Shown here: positions 54,901 to 62,127 of the stretch, in pieces
Numbering within the stretch: the stretch's first letter is position 1
Layout of the letters: the number at the start of each line of letters is the position of its first letter
Source of the DNA: Mangrovibacterium marinum
Lineage (GTDB): Bacteria; Bacteroidota; Bacteroidia; Bacteroidales; Prolixibacteraceae
Reading direction: 5' to 3'
Length of the DNA stretch: 64,000 bases
Assembly: GCF_003046625.1 (NCBI RefSeq)
Contig: NZ_QAAD01000009.1
Coordinates: forward strand, 1-64,000
Position numbers and translations under genes: made by a program
Notes under the pieces: model-generated
Databases searched by the model: none
The model's input: the letters and a program-made list of their open reading frames with translations, nothing else
What the model was told of the DNA's origin: nothing

Positions 54901-56508
54901 CGGCTGAAAGTATACAACCAGGACGGGCAGCAAATTCGCGGTATCACCAAAGTGTTGGACGAAAATCGCATGAGCTTCCAAAGCCGTAACGCCATCGAGA
55001 AGGCCCGTGTTGAGGTTAGCGGCAAGCGGAAAATTGAAAATACCATCTTTTATACGGCCAGCCAGTACGCTGCCCGTACCGCCATGATGGTGAAGAATCT
55101 GTCGTTGACTTACACTTCTTCGGATGGTACTTATTTGCCGGGTTTCATGCCTGAACCCACCATTTTTGGTGCCGGCCGGTATACGCCCGATGAGGCTACA
55201 TTTGGCAATATCGCCTCGTCGATGGCCCCGGGGATTCCCTTCCTGCTGGGCTGGCAGAATGACGACTTTGCCAAAGAAGCTGCCCAAAAAGGATGGATCA
55301 CCAAAGATACAACGCTGAACAGTGCGTACCTGATGACTACTAACAAGTCGTGGACTTTCCGCACGAATATTGAGCCCCTGCCATTCCTGACCATCGATTT
55401 AACGGGTTCTCATTCCATCTCGGAGAATGCCAGCGAGTACTATTTGTATGATCAGGTGGATGATGTGTTTAACCCGACCAGCCGAACTGTTAGCGGAAGT
55501 TTTTCCATGTCGATCAATACCCTGGGGACAGCCTTTAGTAAAATGGGAGAGGCCGATGTGGAACCGCCAAAAGCTTATCAGGATCTGCTGGACAATCGTT
55601 ACATTATTGCGCAACGGCTGGCAGCACGGCGCGTTCCCAACGCAGCCGAAGGCTATAATAACATTGGCGACAACCCCGAAACGGGTTACCCTTATGGCTA
55701 TGGCCCTACTTCGCAGGAGGTGTTGATTCCCGCATTTATTGCGGCCTATACCGGGCAGTCGGCCGAGAAGGTCTCTCTGGAGCCCTTCCCTTCGTTGAAA
55801 TATATGCGGCCCAACTGGCGGATTACTTATAATGGCGTTGTTTCCCGGATTGGTGGCTTGAAGAAGGTGATGAAATCGATGAGCTTAAGTCAGACCTACC
55901 GTTCAACCTATAACGTTGGCTCGTATGCTACAAACCTGAATTTTAACGATCAGCTGTACGACGATGGCTGGAGCTATGTCACCAACAGTTCGGGTAATTT
56001 TGTTCCGCAATACGATATTGCTTCGGTGAATATTACCGAATTGTTTAACCCGCTGATCAATGTGGATATCACTTGGCTGAACGATGTCTCCACGACTTTC
56101 CAGATTAACCGGTCGCGAAATCTGTCGCTCAACTTTGCCAATGTGCAGCTTACCGAAGTGCGCAGCAACGAAGTGTCGATGGGGCTTGGTTATCGCTTCC
56201 CGCGGATGGACTTAATCATCAAGTCGAAGAACGGGCAGAAAGCCTATTCCAACGATCTGAATATTAATATTGCCCTGGCATTTGCCAAAAACAAAACCGT
56301 GCTTCGTAAATTAACCGAAGCGGAAAATCAGTTGACAGCCGGTCAGAAGAAAGTGACAATCAAGTCCACCGCCGACTATATGCTCAGCGACCGCTTTCAA
56401 CTGCGGGTGTACTACGATAAGGTGGTGAACAACCCGTTTACCTCGTCGGCCTATCCAACGCGAACCACCAGCTTTGGTATGAGTTTCCGCTTTACCCTGG
56501 CGCAGTAG
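48961..56508 (+). CDS. sprA: T9SS outer-membrane translocon SprA (Sov)
   Basis: Giant outer-membrane beta-barrel of 2515 residues, the protein-conducting channel of the type IX secretion system. An N-terminal hydrophobic signal (SLITVIFSGVLAMGW) is followed by the SprA N-terminal domain, repeated barrel strands and soluble insertions typical of the family (about 2300-2500 residues). It ends with the strand RTTSFGMSFRFTLAQ, a terminal aromatic as in barrels. The only upstream start codons are TTG at 48961 or 48976; the first begins three bases after the ruvA stop. With GldKLMN/PorP elsewhere in the window this gives six core T9SS components in 46 kb. Linkage of ruvA to sprA may reflect shared transcription. 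Confidence 0.95.
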   Translation: MNSAVLKTFLRNSLITVIFSGVLAMGWTSVPDIGLAQRYPELLQPADSMQVDTLEIDTTGVLIYPFDDRGEFDYSDDDQRSGLFLKTPSNIKREVVYDPVTGQYVVTEKIGNMNYRLPKAMSLEEFVRYDFQNSIRNYWRQKSSESYLESRGGLIPRLSVGGEAFNRIFGGNNIDIRTQGFVEVNFGYQMNETQNPSIAERLRKVPTFDFDQKIQMSVNGSIGDKMKMRVNYNTEATFDYENKMNLEYSGDEDEIIKKVEAGNVSLPLNGTLITGATNLFGVKTDMQFGKLYLSTVFSQSKGETKVVNIEDGAQTTNFELRASDYDANRHFFLSQYFRDHYDEALANLPVINSSITINKIEVWVTNKSGDYDESRNILALMDLGEHAGNIYNTVPSFGESSGQVFPDNLYPYNGANRMYLELTENYAAIRDVSQITKTLAVLNDFEGGQDFEKIEQARLLSSSEYTVNTKLGYISLNSALNSDEVLAVAFNYTAKGKTYQVGEFSTDGVNAPSTLLVKLLKGTNQTPKLPTWKLMMKNIYSLNAYSLTNEDFKLNVLYENEKTGTLINYLPESNLQGKILLGLVNLDNLNSQLDLGSDGAFDYVDGVTVQSSSGRVIFPAVEPFGSYLANQISSETFKDKYAYQSLYDTLRTYAEQDAEHNKYVLRGSYSGSSNSEISLGTINLTQGSVTVTAGGITLTEGLDYTVDYTLGRVKIINPTYLESGTSLQISTESEDLFSVQQKTLLGTHANYAFSDNFNLGGTILHLKERPLTQKVIYGEEPVSNTMLGLDLSYNTESQFLTNLVDKLPFIDTKEKSTVAVEAEVAKLVVGNSNITDGTVYIDDFESTKTSLDLKTRSAWMLASTPQNQPGMFPEGDLNDDLAYGYNRAKLAWYNIDPLFLRNTSQTPAHIKQNRDEQSNHLVREVYQQEIYPERDTEVGTPTNISVLNLAFYPEERGPYNFDVAPSSYSAGLNADGTLADPESRWGGIMRKITTTDFESANIEYIEFWMMDPFVNDTVGAMDGGDLYFNLGEVSEDVLKDSRKGFENGLPESALVSEVDTTVWGRVATTTQLTKSFVSDDNIIHNQDIGFDGLSSSDEESFFETYLTDLRNVVNAETYQEFFADPAGDDYHYFRGSDYDNEQLGILERYKKYNGPEGNSVPAALSPESYTTSASTLPDVEDVNSDNTLNEYERYYQYRVSLRPENMQVGQNFISDVRTASVTMANGTTSAVKWYQFKVPVKQPEAVVGSISDFSSIRFMRMFLKHFNQPVVLRFATLDLVRADWRVYTNDLEENSNNLGTNTNFAVSAVNIEENSDRTPVNYVLPPKIDRVIDPSNAQLLELNEQAMTLNVQNLEQGDARAAYKSINLDFRPYKRIKLEVHAEAIPGQELRDDDLYFFVRLGSDYNDNYYEYELPLKLTEPGVYNTNIETDRYLVWPDENRIDIPLSVFTNTKLLRNEQMRAAGSVISLSDLFEQVHTGYNDDQNLVKIKGSPNLGNVAVMMMGVRNKSGTLTTPPRSIEVWVNELRLTNLTNSGGWAANTRVSTKLADLGTVVFAGSYRSTGFGSLDKSASERSNEDLLQYDISSNFDLGRFFPEKARVKIPLYVGISKSISNPEYNPLDPDITMKETYSTLNSKSERDSIKKLVQDYSKRTSIVLNNVKVDKTNKSGKPRLYDPTNFSASFAFNKQKDRDVNTQYSIEKSYRLALNYNFNTRPKLYEPFKKVKFLRSSAFRLIRDFNFYLMPTQISYRNELYRYYYELQSRNISDPGIVIPLTVEKDFLWRRNFDLKYNLTRSLKIDFSSQGTARIDEPEGRINRADDDYQLKKDSILRNLFDLGRPILYHHSLNVSYQVPLNKIPAFNWVTATGRYQALYDWTAGSITDQSVELGNVIENSRIIQGNGQMTLTNLYNKVDFLKEVNRKFGASTRSARSSRSRVAAASARKKETEEFRIKEVSYKKGKVDVPAGEALVIEHNLKTTDVRLKVYNQDGQQIRGITKVLDENRMSFQSRNAIEKARVEVSGKRKIENTIFYTASQYAARTAMMVKNLSLTYTSSDGTYLPGFMPEPTIFGAGRYTPDEATFGNIASSMAPGIPFLLGWQNDDFAKEAAQKGWITKDTTLNSAYLMTTNKSWTFRTNIEPLPFLTIDLTGSHSISENASEYYLYDQVDDVFNPTSRTVSGSFSMSINTLGTAFSKMGEADVEPPKAYQDLLDNRYIIAQRLAARRVPNAAEGYNNIGDNPETGYPYGYGPTSQEVLIPAFIAAYTGQSAEKVSLEPFPSLKYMRPNWRITYNGVVSRIGGLKKVMKSMSLSQTYRSTYNVGSYATNLNFNDQLYDDGWSYVTNSSGNFVPQYDIASVNITELFNPLINVDITWLNDVSTTFQINRSRNLSLNFANVQLTEVRSNEVSMGLGYRFPRMDLIIKSKNGQKAYSNDLNINIALAFAKNKTVLRKLTEAENQLTAGQKKVTIKSTADYMLSDRFQLRVYYDKVVNNPFTSSAYPTRTTSFGMSFRFTLAQ

Positions 56509-56510
56509 AT

Positions 56511-56615
56511 GGATTGTCGGATGGCCGGATGATCGGATTGCTGGATTGTCAGATTGTTAGATTTTTTGGACAGCCGGATTTATAGACTTATTGATGGATT
56601 GAAGGATTGAGGGAC
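56511..56615. repeat. 8-bp periodic GGAT array after sprA
   Basis: GGAT (or AGAT) cores start at 56511, 56519, 56527, 56535, 56543, 56551 and 56559 in exact 8-bp register. After a one-base slip they continue near 56568, 56576 and 56584, and re-phase to 56596, 56604 and 56612. The core is the same as in the array at 11509. It begins two bases after the sprA stop codon. Confidence 0.83.
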
Positions 56616-56723
56616 TGACAACCAATGACCATTAATGACGACTCAAGACTCACTACTCGTTACTCCCGACTCTCGAGAGAAAAACCACAATTTATAAATC
56701 CAACTATTCGCCTGGCAGCAGGC

Positions 56724-56755
56724 TTTGGCTTGTCGTCAAATTAAATGTAATTTTG
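56724..56755 (+). promoter_or_regulatory. promoter of the U32 gene
   Basis: TTTG (56724-56727), 20 bases, then TAATTTTG (56748-56755): the best match in the window to the Bacteroidota TTTG-N19/20-TAnnTTTG promoter. The ATG follows 21 bases after the -7 box. Confidence 0.62.
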
Positions 56756-56775
56756 TGGCCGATTTAGTTGAAAAT

Positions 56776-58035
56776 ATGGAGAGAAGAGATATCGAAATTA
56801 TGGCTCCGGTTGGCTCGTACGAGTCGCTGGCAGCAGCTATTCAGGCCGGCGCGGGCTCGGTTTACTTCGGCGTTGAAGGGCTGAATATGCGTTCACGTTC
56901 ATCCAATAATTTTAGCTTGGATGACCTGCGTACCATTGCCGACAAGGCGCATAGCCATGGGGTGAAAAGCTACCTGACGGTGAATACCATCATTTTTGAT
57001 CATGAGCTGGAAAAATTGCACGAGGTGATTAATGCGGCCAAGGAAGCCGGAATCTCTGCCATTATTGCCAGCGATATTGCAGCGATCAGCTATGCCCGTT
57101 CAATTGGAGTTGAAGTGCATATTTCGACCCAGGTGAACATTACCAATATTGAGGCAGTGAAGTTTTATGCTCAATTTGCCGATGTGGTGGTGTTAGCGCG
57201 CGAAATGGACATGGAGAAGGTAAAAGCCATCAGTGATCAGATTCGCGAACAAAATATTCGTGGTCCCAAAGGTGAGCTGGTGCAGATTGAGATGTTTGTA
57301 CATGGCGCGCTGTGTATGGCCGTGTCGGGCAAATGTTACCTCAGCCTGCACGAGATGAACAGCTCGGCAAACCGGGGCAGCTGCATGCAAACATGCCGGC
57401 GTTCGTACACCGTAACCGACAACGACACCGGCGCAGAGCTGGAGATTGACAATGAATACATCATGTCGCCGAAGGATTTGAAGACCATTCATTTTCTGAA
57501 TAAGCTTTTGGATGCCGGGGTTTCGGTGTTAAAGGTTGAAGGTCGTGCCCGGGCCCCGGAATATGTAAAAACAGTGGTGGAGTGCTACCACGAAGCTGTG
57601 GATGCTTATTTCGATGATGACTTCACCGACGAGCGGATTGCCGATTGGGATACCCGTTTAAAGACGGTATTCAATCGTGGTTTCTGGGATGGTTATTACC
57701 AGGGGCAACGCCTGGGCGAGTGGAGCAAGAACTACGGCTCGTTGGCTACCGAACGCAAGATTTACATTGGTCGTGGAATGAATTATTTCCCCAATATTGG
57801 TGTGGCCGAATTTAAGTTGGAAGCCGGGAGCCTGAAGGTGGGCGATAAGATTCTGGTAACCGGCCCCAGTACCGGCGTTATTGAGTCGGTGGTTGAGGAA
57901 ATCCGTGTTGATTTGAAACCGGTTGAGGAAACCCACAAGGGCGAACTTTTCTCGGTGAAGCTACCCCAAAAGGTGCGGCGTTCCGACAAGTTATACAAGA
58001 TTGTGCCGGCCAGCGAGGTCAAACAAAGGCGGTAG
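56776..58035 (+). CDS. peptidase U32 family protein, TrhP/YegQ-like
   Basis: Protein of 419 residues from the ATG at 56776 (an upstream GTG/ATG frame to 56725 would run through the promoter). A TIM-barrel-like N-terminal part begins IEIMAPVGSYESLAAAIQAGAGSVYFG. Four cysteines in HGALCMAVSGKC and RGSCMQTCRRSY match the iron-sulfur ligands of the YegQ group, and the C-terminal OB-like domain follows. E. coli YegQ (TrhP) makes 5-hydroxyuridine at tRNA position 34 with prephenate as source; assignment here rests on motif similarity and length. It is not expected to be a true protease. Confidence 0.82.
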   Translation: MERRDIEIMAPVGSYESLAAAIQAGAGSVYFGVEGLNMRSRSSNNFSLDDLRTIADKAHSHGVKSYLTVNTIIFDHELEKLHEVINAAKEAGISAIIASDIAAISYARSIGVEVHISTQVNITNIEAVKFYAQFADVVVLAREMDMEKVKAISDQIREQNIRGPKGELVQIEMFVHGALCMAVSGKCYLSLHEMNSSANRGSCMQTCRRSYTVTDNDTGAELEIDNEYIMSPKDLKTIHFLNKLLDAGVSVLKVEGRARAPEYVKTVVECYHEAVDAYFDDDFTDERIADWDTRLKTVFNRGFWDGYYQGQRLGEWSKNYGSLATERKIYIGRGMNYFPNIGVAEFKLEAGSLKVGDKILVTGPSTGVIESVVEEIRVDLKPVEETHKGELFSVKLPQKVRRSDKLYKIVPASEVKQRR

Positions 58036-58167
58036 TTGGCGACGCTTAAATACCGCTGCTCCCAAAGAGCTTCTTTCACTTTAATTCTGCGTAATTTTTA
58101 AGTTAAGGAAGCTCTTTCGTTTTATAATCTTTTTAAACTTCCTATTTTTGAATAAAAGCCTTTCGAT

Positions 58168-60927
58168 ATGCGTAAGTTTCTTATTCCCTTGCTTCTTGTC
58201 TTATTTGTTATTTTGGGGTTCGCCTGGTATTTTATGGCGCGGCAATCAACCGCTTACAACGAAAATTCGGCCTACCAGGCAATCCCTGTTCGTACACCGC
58301 TGATTGTTGAGGTTCCCGAGTTGCGTTCGTTGCTCGAGGAAATACGGAGCAATGATCCGGTGATTGAAGCCTTGCGCACAGCCACCTTCTTAAAGTCGTT
58401 TTGGAAGGATGTTGATGCCATTGAGAATTTGATGGCCGAAGATGAAAATTTGCGTCAGGCCATCCAGTCAAAATCGGTTGTGGTGGCTTTCAATCCCGAA
58501 GGGAAGGACGAAATTGAGGCCTTGTTTGCCCTGAGCTTAAACAACCGGGGCGAGCGCGAAAAGCTGATTGCCTATCTTAAGCAATTGCAACAGGAGGGCA
58601 AGCTGAAGTTGAGTCAGCGCGAATATGATGGGAACGAGGTTTTTCAACTGAAAAGCGGTAGTCAGAGCTTTGCCTTTGCCGAGGTGAAGGGGATTTTCCT
58701 GTTTAGCCGGAATGTCATTTTTGTCGAAGAAGGCATTCGTCAGGTGCGCACCGACAATCTGTATAACCAAGCCCAGTTTAAGCAGCTTTATAGCACCGTT
58801 AATCGTGGTTCGTCCTGCAATGTATTTGTCAACCATAAGAAACTGTCCATCTTGCTTGAGAAGCTTGTCGCGTCCGATTTTCGAAAGCTTATCCGGCAGT
58901 TTGCCAACTTTTCCGATTGGAGTGAGCTGGACGTCGATATGAAAGATTCGAAATTTTGGTTTAATGGCTTCAGTGCGGCGGGCAAAACCTTCGATAATTA
59001 CCTGAATGTGTTGAAAAATCAAACAGGGCAGCGTTTTCGGATGGATCGCGTGTTGTCAGGCAATACCAGCATGTTCGTTAACTTCAACCTGGACGACTTC
59101 AACCAGTTTCAGGACGACTATGTGGCATTTTTGAAGAAGCAGGGAGGAAGTGATTTCTACAACCGCGAAACAGCGTTGACTCATGCCGAAAAAGGAGGGC
59201 GAAAGGCACTTATTCCGCTTTTTGAAGAAATAGCGGATAACGATTTTGCCATGGCCTACGGATCGGTTTTGCAAAACGACCCAACGTTGAATCGCTTCTT
59301 TATTGCCAAGGTGAAAAGCCAGTCGGCTGCCAAGGAGTTGTTGCTTCCGGTTCTGGAGAACTTTGCCAAGTCGGCGAAAAAGACCTTAGCCGATACGGAG
59401 AGTAAATACCAACTGCAGAAAGATGTTGTTTATTCAATTTACCAGTTTCCCGTTCCGGAGCTGGCACGTTTGCTCTTTGGGAACGTATTTTCGGGTGTGG
59501 CCTGTAATTACCTTTGTTTTTACGACAACTACCTTGTTTTTGCCGATAGCGAGCCTGCGCTGAAGAATTATATCCACGACCTGGTGTTGTCGGCAACGCT
59601 TGAGAAGGATATCCATTTTCAAAAATTTCAGGAAGAGATGGCCTCACGTTCCAGTGTCTACTTCTACCTAAACTGCTCGAAAGCTTTCAACCTGGGCACT
59701 TACTATTTGAATGAGGAGGCCTTTGCATCGGTGAAAGCCCACGAAGATCTGTTCCGGAAATTTTATGCCTTGGGATGGCAAATTTCAACCAACTCGGGGT
59801 CCTTGCTCAATAACCTGTACTTGCGTTTCGATCCGGTGATGAAGGTTGATCCGCAAACCGTTTGGCAAAGCAAGCTGGATACCACCATCTGGATTAAACC
59901 GCAGATTGTGACCAATCACTACGATCGCCAAAACAAAGAAGTGATGGTGCAGGATAATGCCAACAACCTTTATCTGATAAACAAAGAGGGTGTGCGTCTG
60001 TGGAAGGTGAAGCTCTCGGATAAGATTTTGGGCGATGTCTATCAGGTGGATTATTACCGAAACGGGAAGCTTCAATACCTGTTCAATACGAAAGACAAGC
60101 TGTATTTACTCGATCGTAACGGAAATCATCTGGCTCGCTTTCCGGTGAATTTCCGCTCGCCCGCAACCAATGGCGTGGCCTTGTTCGACTACGATAGCAA
60201 TCGCGATTATCGCTTTTTTGTGGCTTGCGAGAACAAAGAAATTTATTGCTACGACCGCGATGGTCGTATCGTTAACGGCTGGAAGTCGGGAAAAACAGAT
60301 GGATTGGTTACCAACCAGATTCAACATTTCCGGATCGATGGTAAAGACTATATCGCTTGTGCCGACCAGTATAAAACCTATATTTTCGATCGTCAGGGAA
60401 ACATCCGGGTGAAAACAACCGATCATTTCGAGCACTCGGGCAATCAGCTTTACCTGGTTAAAGCAGGATCGTTTGCACTGGCAACAACCGATGTGAAAGG
60501 GCTGGTGCATTTGCAATATTTCAATGGTCAGGCTAAAACCCTTGATCTGGGCAGTTTCAACAAAAGTCACTTCTTTGTGGCCGACGACCTGAATAATGAC
60601 GGTCAATCGGATTTCGTGATTGCAGACGGAAAGGAACTGACCTGTTACAGTGATAAAGGCAAGGAGTTGATGGAGTACGAGTTCTCCAGTACAATCAGTA
60701 ATCGCCCGAACATTTACACATTTGCCAATGCCGATAAGAAAGTTGGTGTGGTGTGCTCGAACGAAAACCGGGTTTACCTGGTCAATATGAACGGGAAACT
60801 CTACAACGGCTTTCCGCTTCAGGGAAATACCGATTTCAGCATTGGTTACATGAGTCGGGCGAACGATTATTTCAACCTGCTGGTCGGAAACGAAGACAAT
60901 AGCTTCTTCAACTATAAGGTGGAGTAA
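58168..60927 (+). CDS. large membrane-anchored protein with C-terminal propeller-like domain
   Basis: A 919-residue protein. One N-terminal helix (FLIPLLLVLFVILGFAWYF) anchors a periplasmic body. Residues about 40-570 resemble DUF3352-type domains (VPELRSLLEEI, VVVAFNPEGKDEIEALFAL, repeated mixed strands). Residues about 590-915 form repeated blades that look like a beta-propeller with FG-GAP-like motifs (DLNNDGQSDFVIADGKELTC, YCYDRDGRIVNGWK, NMNGKLYNGFPLQG). A TATTTTTG -7-like box lies at 58143-58150, 18 bases before the ATG. Function is unknown; the propeller suggests protein or glycan binding at the envelope. Confidence 0.72.
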   Translation: MRKFLIPLLLVLFVILGFAWYFMARQSTAYNENSAYQAIPVRTPLIVEVPELRSLLEEIRSNDPVIEALRTATFLKSFWKDVDAIENLMAEDENLRQAIQSKSVVVAFNPEGKDEIEALFALSLNNRGEREKLIAYLKQLQQEGKLKLSQREYDGNEVFQLKSGSQSFAFAEVKGIFLFSRNVIFVEEGIRQVRTDNLYNQAQFKQLYSTVNRGSSCNVFVNHKKLSILLEKLVASDFRKLIRQFANFSDWSELDVDMKDSKFWFNGFSAAGKTFDNYLNVLKNQTGQRFRMDRVLSGNTSMFVNFNLDDFNQFQDDYVAFLKKQGGSDFYNRETALTHAEKGGRKALIPLFEEIADNDFAMAYGSVLQNDPTLNRFFIAKVKSQSAAKELLLPVLENFAKSAKKTLADTESKYQLQKDVVYSIYQFPVPELARLLFGNVFSGVACNYLCFYDNYLVFADSEPALKNYIHDLVLSATLEKDIHFQKFQEEMASRSSVYFYLNCSKAFNLGTYYLNEEAFASVKAHEDLFRKFYALGWQISTNSGSLLNNLYLRFDPVMKVDPQTVWQSKLDTTIWIKPQIVTNHYDRQNKEVMVQDNANNLYLINKEGVRLWKVKLSDKILGDVYQVDYYRNGKLQYLFNTKDKLYLLDRNGNHLARFPVNFRSPATNGVALFDYDSNRDYRFFVACENKEIYCYDRDGRIVNGWKSGKTDGLVTNQIQHFRIDGKDYIACADQYKTYIFDRQGNIRVKTTDHFEHSGNQLYLVKAGSFALATTDVKGLVHLQYFNGQAKTLDLGSFNKSHFFVADDLNNDGQSDFVIADGKELTCYSDKGKELMEYEFSSTISNRPNIYTFANADKKVGVVCSNENRVYLVNMNGKLYNGFPLQGNTDFSIGYMSRANDYFNLLVGNEDNSFFNYKVE

Positions 60928-60999
60928 GGAAAAGCGAAGGATCAATCGATGGTGCTCCGTTGAAGAATACAAAAGGTTTCACTCGAAAAGTGAGACCTT

Positions 61000-61290
61000 T
61001 TCTGTGAAAGTTCCTTCTGCTTTTACCTTTGACCTAATGTACCCACCCTGGACCTCCCTCACGAGGGCTGGAAATTCCGACTTTGTCGGAATGGGAGGGT
61101 CAATCTAATTCAAAAGAATTCACTGTAATTCCAGTTGGCGATTCCCCGGAATTAGGAAGTTTTTTTCTGAAAGTCATACCACCCAAAGGAGCTAAGCCAA
61201 AATGTCGATCAAGGTTTTGAATAGATGTGGTACGACAACCCGACAACTTTTGAAAACAACGACAACAGCATCTCCGGAATCAGGAAGTTT
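61000..61290. repeat. dispersed composite intergenic repeat, third copy
   Basis: Positions about 61000-61165 match 25028-25200 closely (TGTACCCACCCTGG, TTCCGACTTTGTCGGAATGG, GGGAGGGTCAATCTAATT). TTTTTTCTGAAAGTC and GACAACCCGACAACTTTT, then TCCGGAATCAGGAAG, recall the 42 kb copy. No gene is seen between 60928 and 61450. Confidence 0.68.
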
Positions 61291-61450
61291 TTTTTGATAC
61301 ATAATTCCTATCAGTAGCGATAGGAGCGATCAGGAAAAGAAAAAGAGATAAAAGTATCTTATTTGGATTTATCGCGTAGACCCAAAAGTCTGACGTGCGG
61401 AACCGGCAGGTACCAAAACCCGGAATCATCAAAATTGAGGAGGATTTATT

Positions 61451-61636
61451 ATGGGAAGGATGAAGGTTGTACGTCGTAGTGATGCGGGTTTTGATAGCAC
61501 TTTTGTTGCCCGCTCTGAATCAGAAGAAGACCTGATGAACCAGGTCGCGAAGCATGCACAAGCAGTGCATGGTATGGAAATTAATGAAGAACTTGTGCCG
61601 AAAGTTAAGTCACTCATCCATGAAGAAGTGAATTAA
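61451..61636 (+). CDS. DUF1059 family small protein
   Basis: A 61-residue protein of the DUF1059 family, with VVRRSDAGFDSTFVARSES, EEDLMNQVAKHAQAVHGM and the acidic end LIHEEVN. The family is widespread and uncharacterised. The ATG is preceded by GAGGAGGA (61437-61444), a strong ribosome site unusual for this genome. It starts a small plus-strand group with the ABM-like and FAD-oxidase genes, but gaps of 188 and 18 bases leave co-transcription open for the first step. Confidence 0.78.
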   Translation: MGRMKVVRRSDAGFDSTFVARSESEEDLMNQVAKHAQAVHGMEINEELVPKVKSLIHEEVN

Positions 61637-61824
61637 TTGTCTGTTTTATTCCCGCCCCGAAAAATAGCTAAAGGCTTTGGATTGCTCGAAGCAACAACAC
61701 CTCGGGAGCAATCTTGACGCCTGTAATTTGTAATTTATTTCACCTCATGAACTCATCGTCCGGAAGTGCCGGATGGTGCTGATGTAGTTGTTATGCCAAT
61801 TTTTCAACCTAAAATGAACGCAGA

Positions 61825-62109
61825 ATGATAACCACTTTTATCAAGCATTCAGTTAAAGACTTTGCAAGTTGGAAAGCTGTTTACGATGATTTCACGCCTG
61901 TGGCCAAAGGCAAAGGAGTCGTCGAAGAACATGTCTTTCGCGATCCCGGCTCACCCGATCAGGTGATTGTGACGCACGCATTTAATACGATGAAAGATGC
62001 AACTGATTTTTTTAATTCCGGGGAGTTGAAGGAAGCGATGGAAAACGCAGGTGTTAGCAGTGCGCCTGAAATTTGGTTTGGTGAAGAGCTCAAACCAACA
62101 GGATATTAA
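61825..62109 (+). CDS. small ABM-like ferredoxin-fold protein
   Basis: A 94-residue single-domain protein (ITTFIKHSVKDFASWKAVYD, VVEEHVFRDPGSPDQVIVTH, DATDFFNSGELKEAMENAGV). It looks like a dimeric alpha-beta barrel of the antibiotic-biosynthesis-monooxygenase type. Such proteins are oxygenases, cyclases or scavengers; no active site can be named. It sits 18 bases before the FAD oxidase gene, so the two probably form one operon. Confidence 0.68.
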   Translation: MITTFIKHSVKDFASWKAVYDDFTPVAKGKGVVEEHVFRDPGSPDQVIVTHAFNTMKDATDFFNSGELKEAMENAGVSSAPEIWFGEELKPTGY

Positions 62110-62127
62110 CCGATTGAAACCGTAAGT

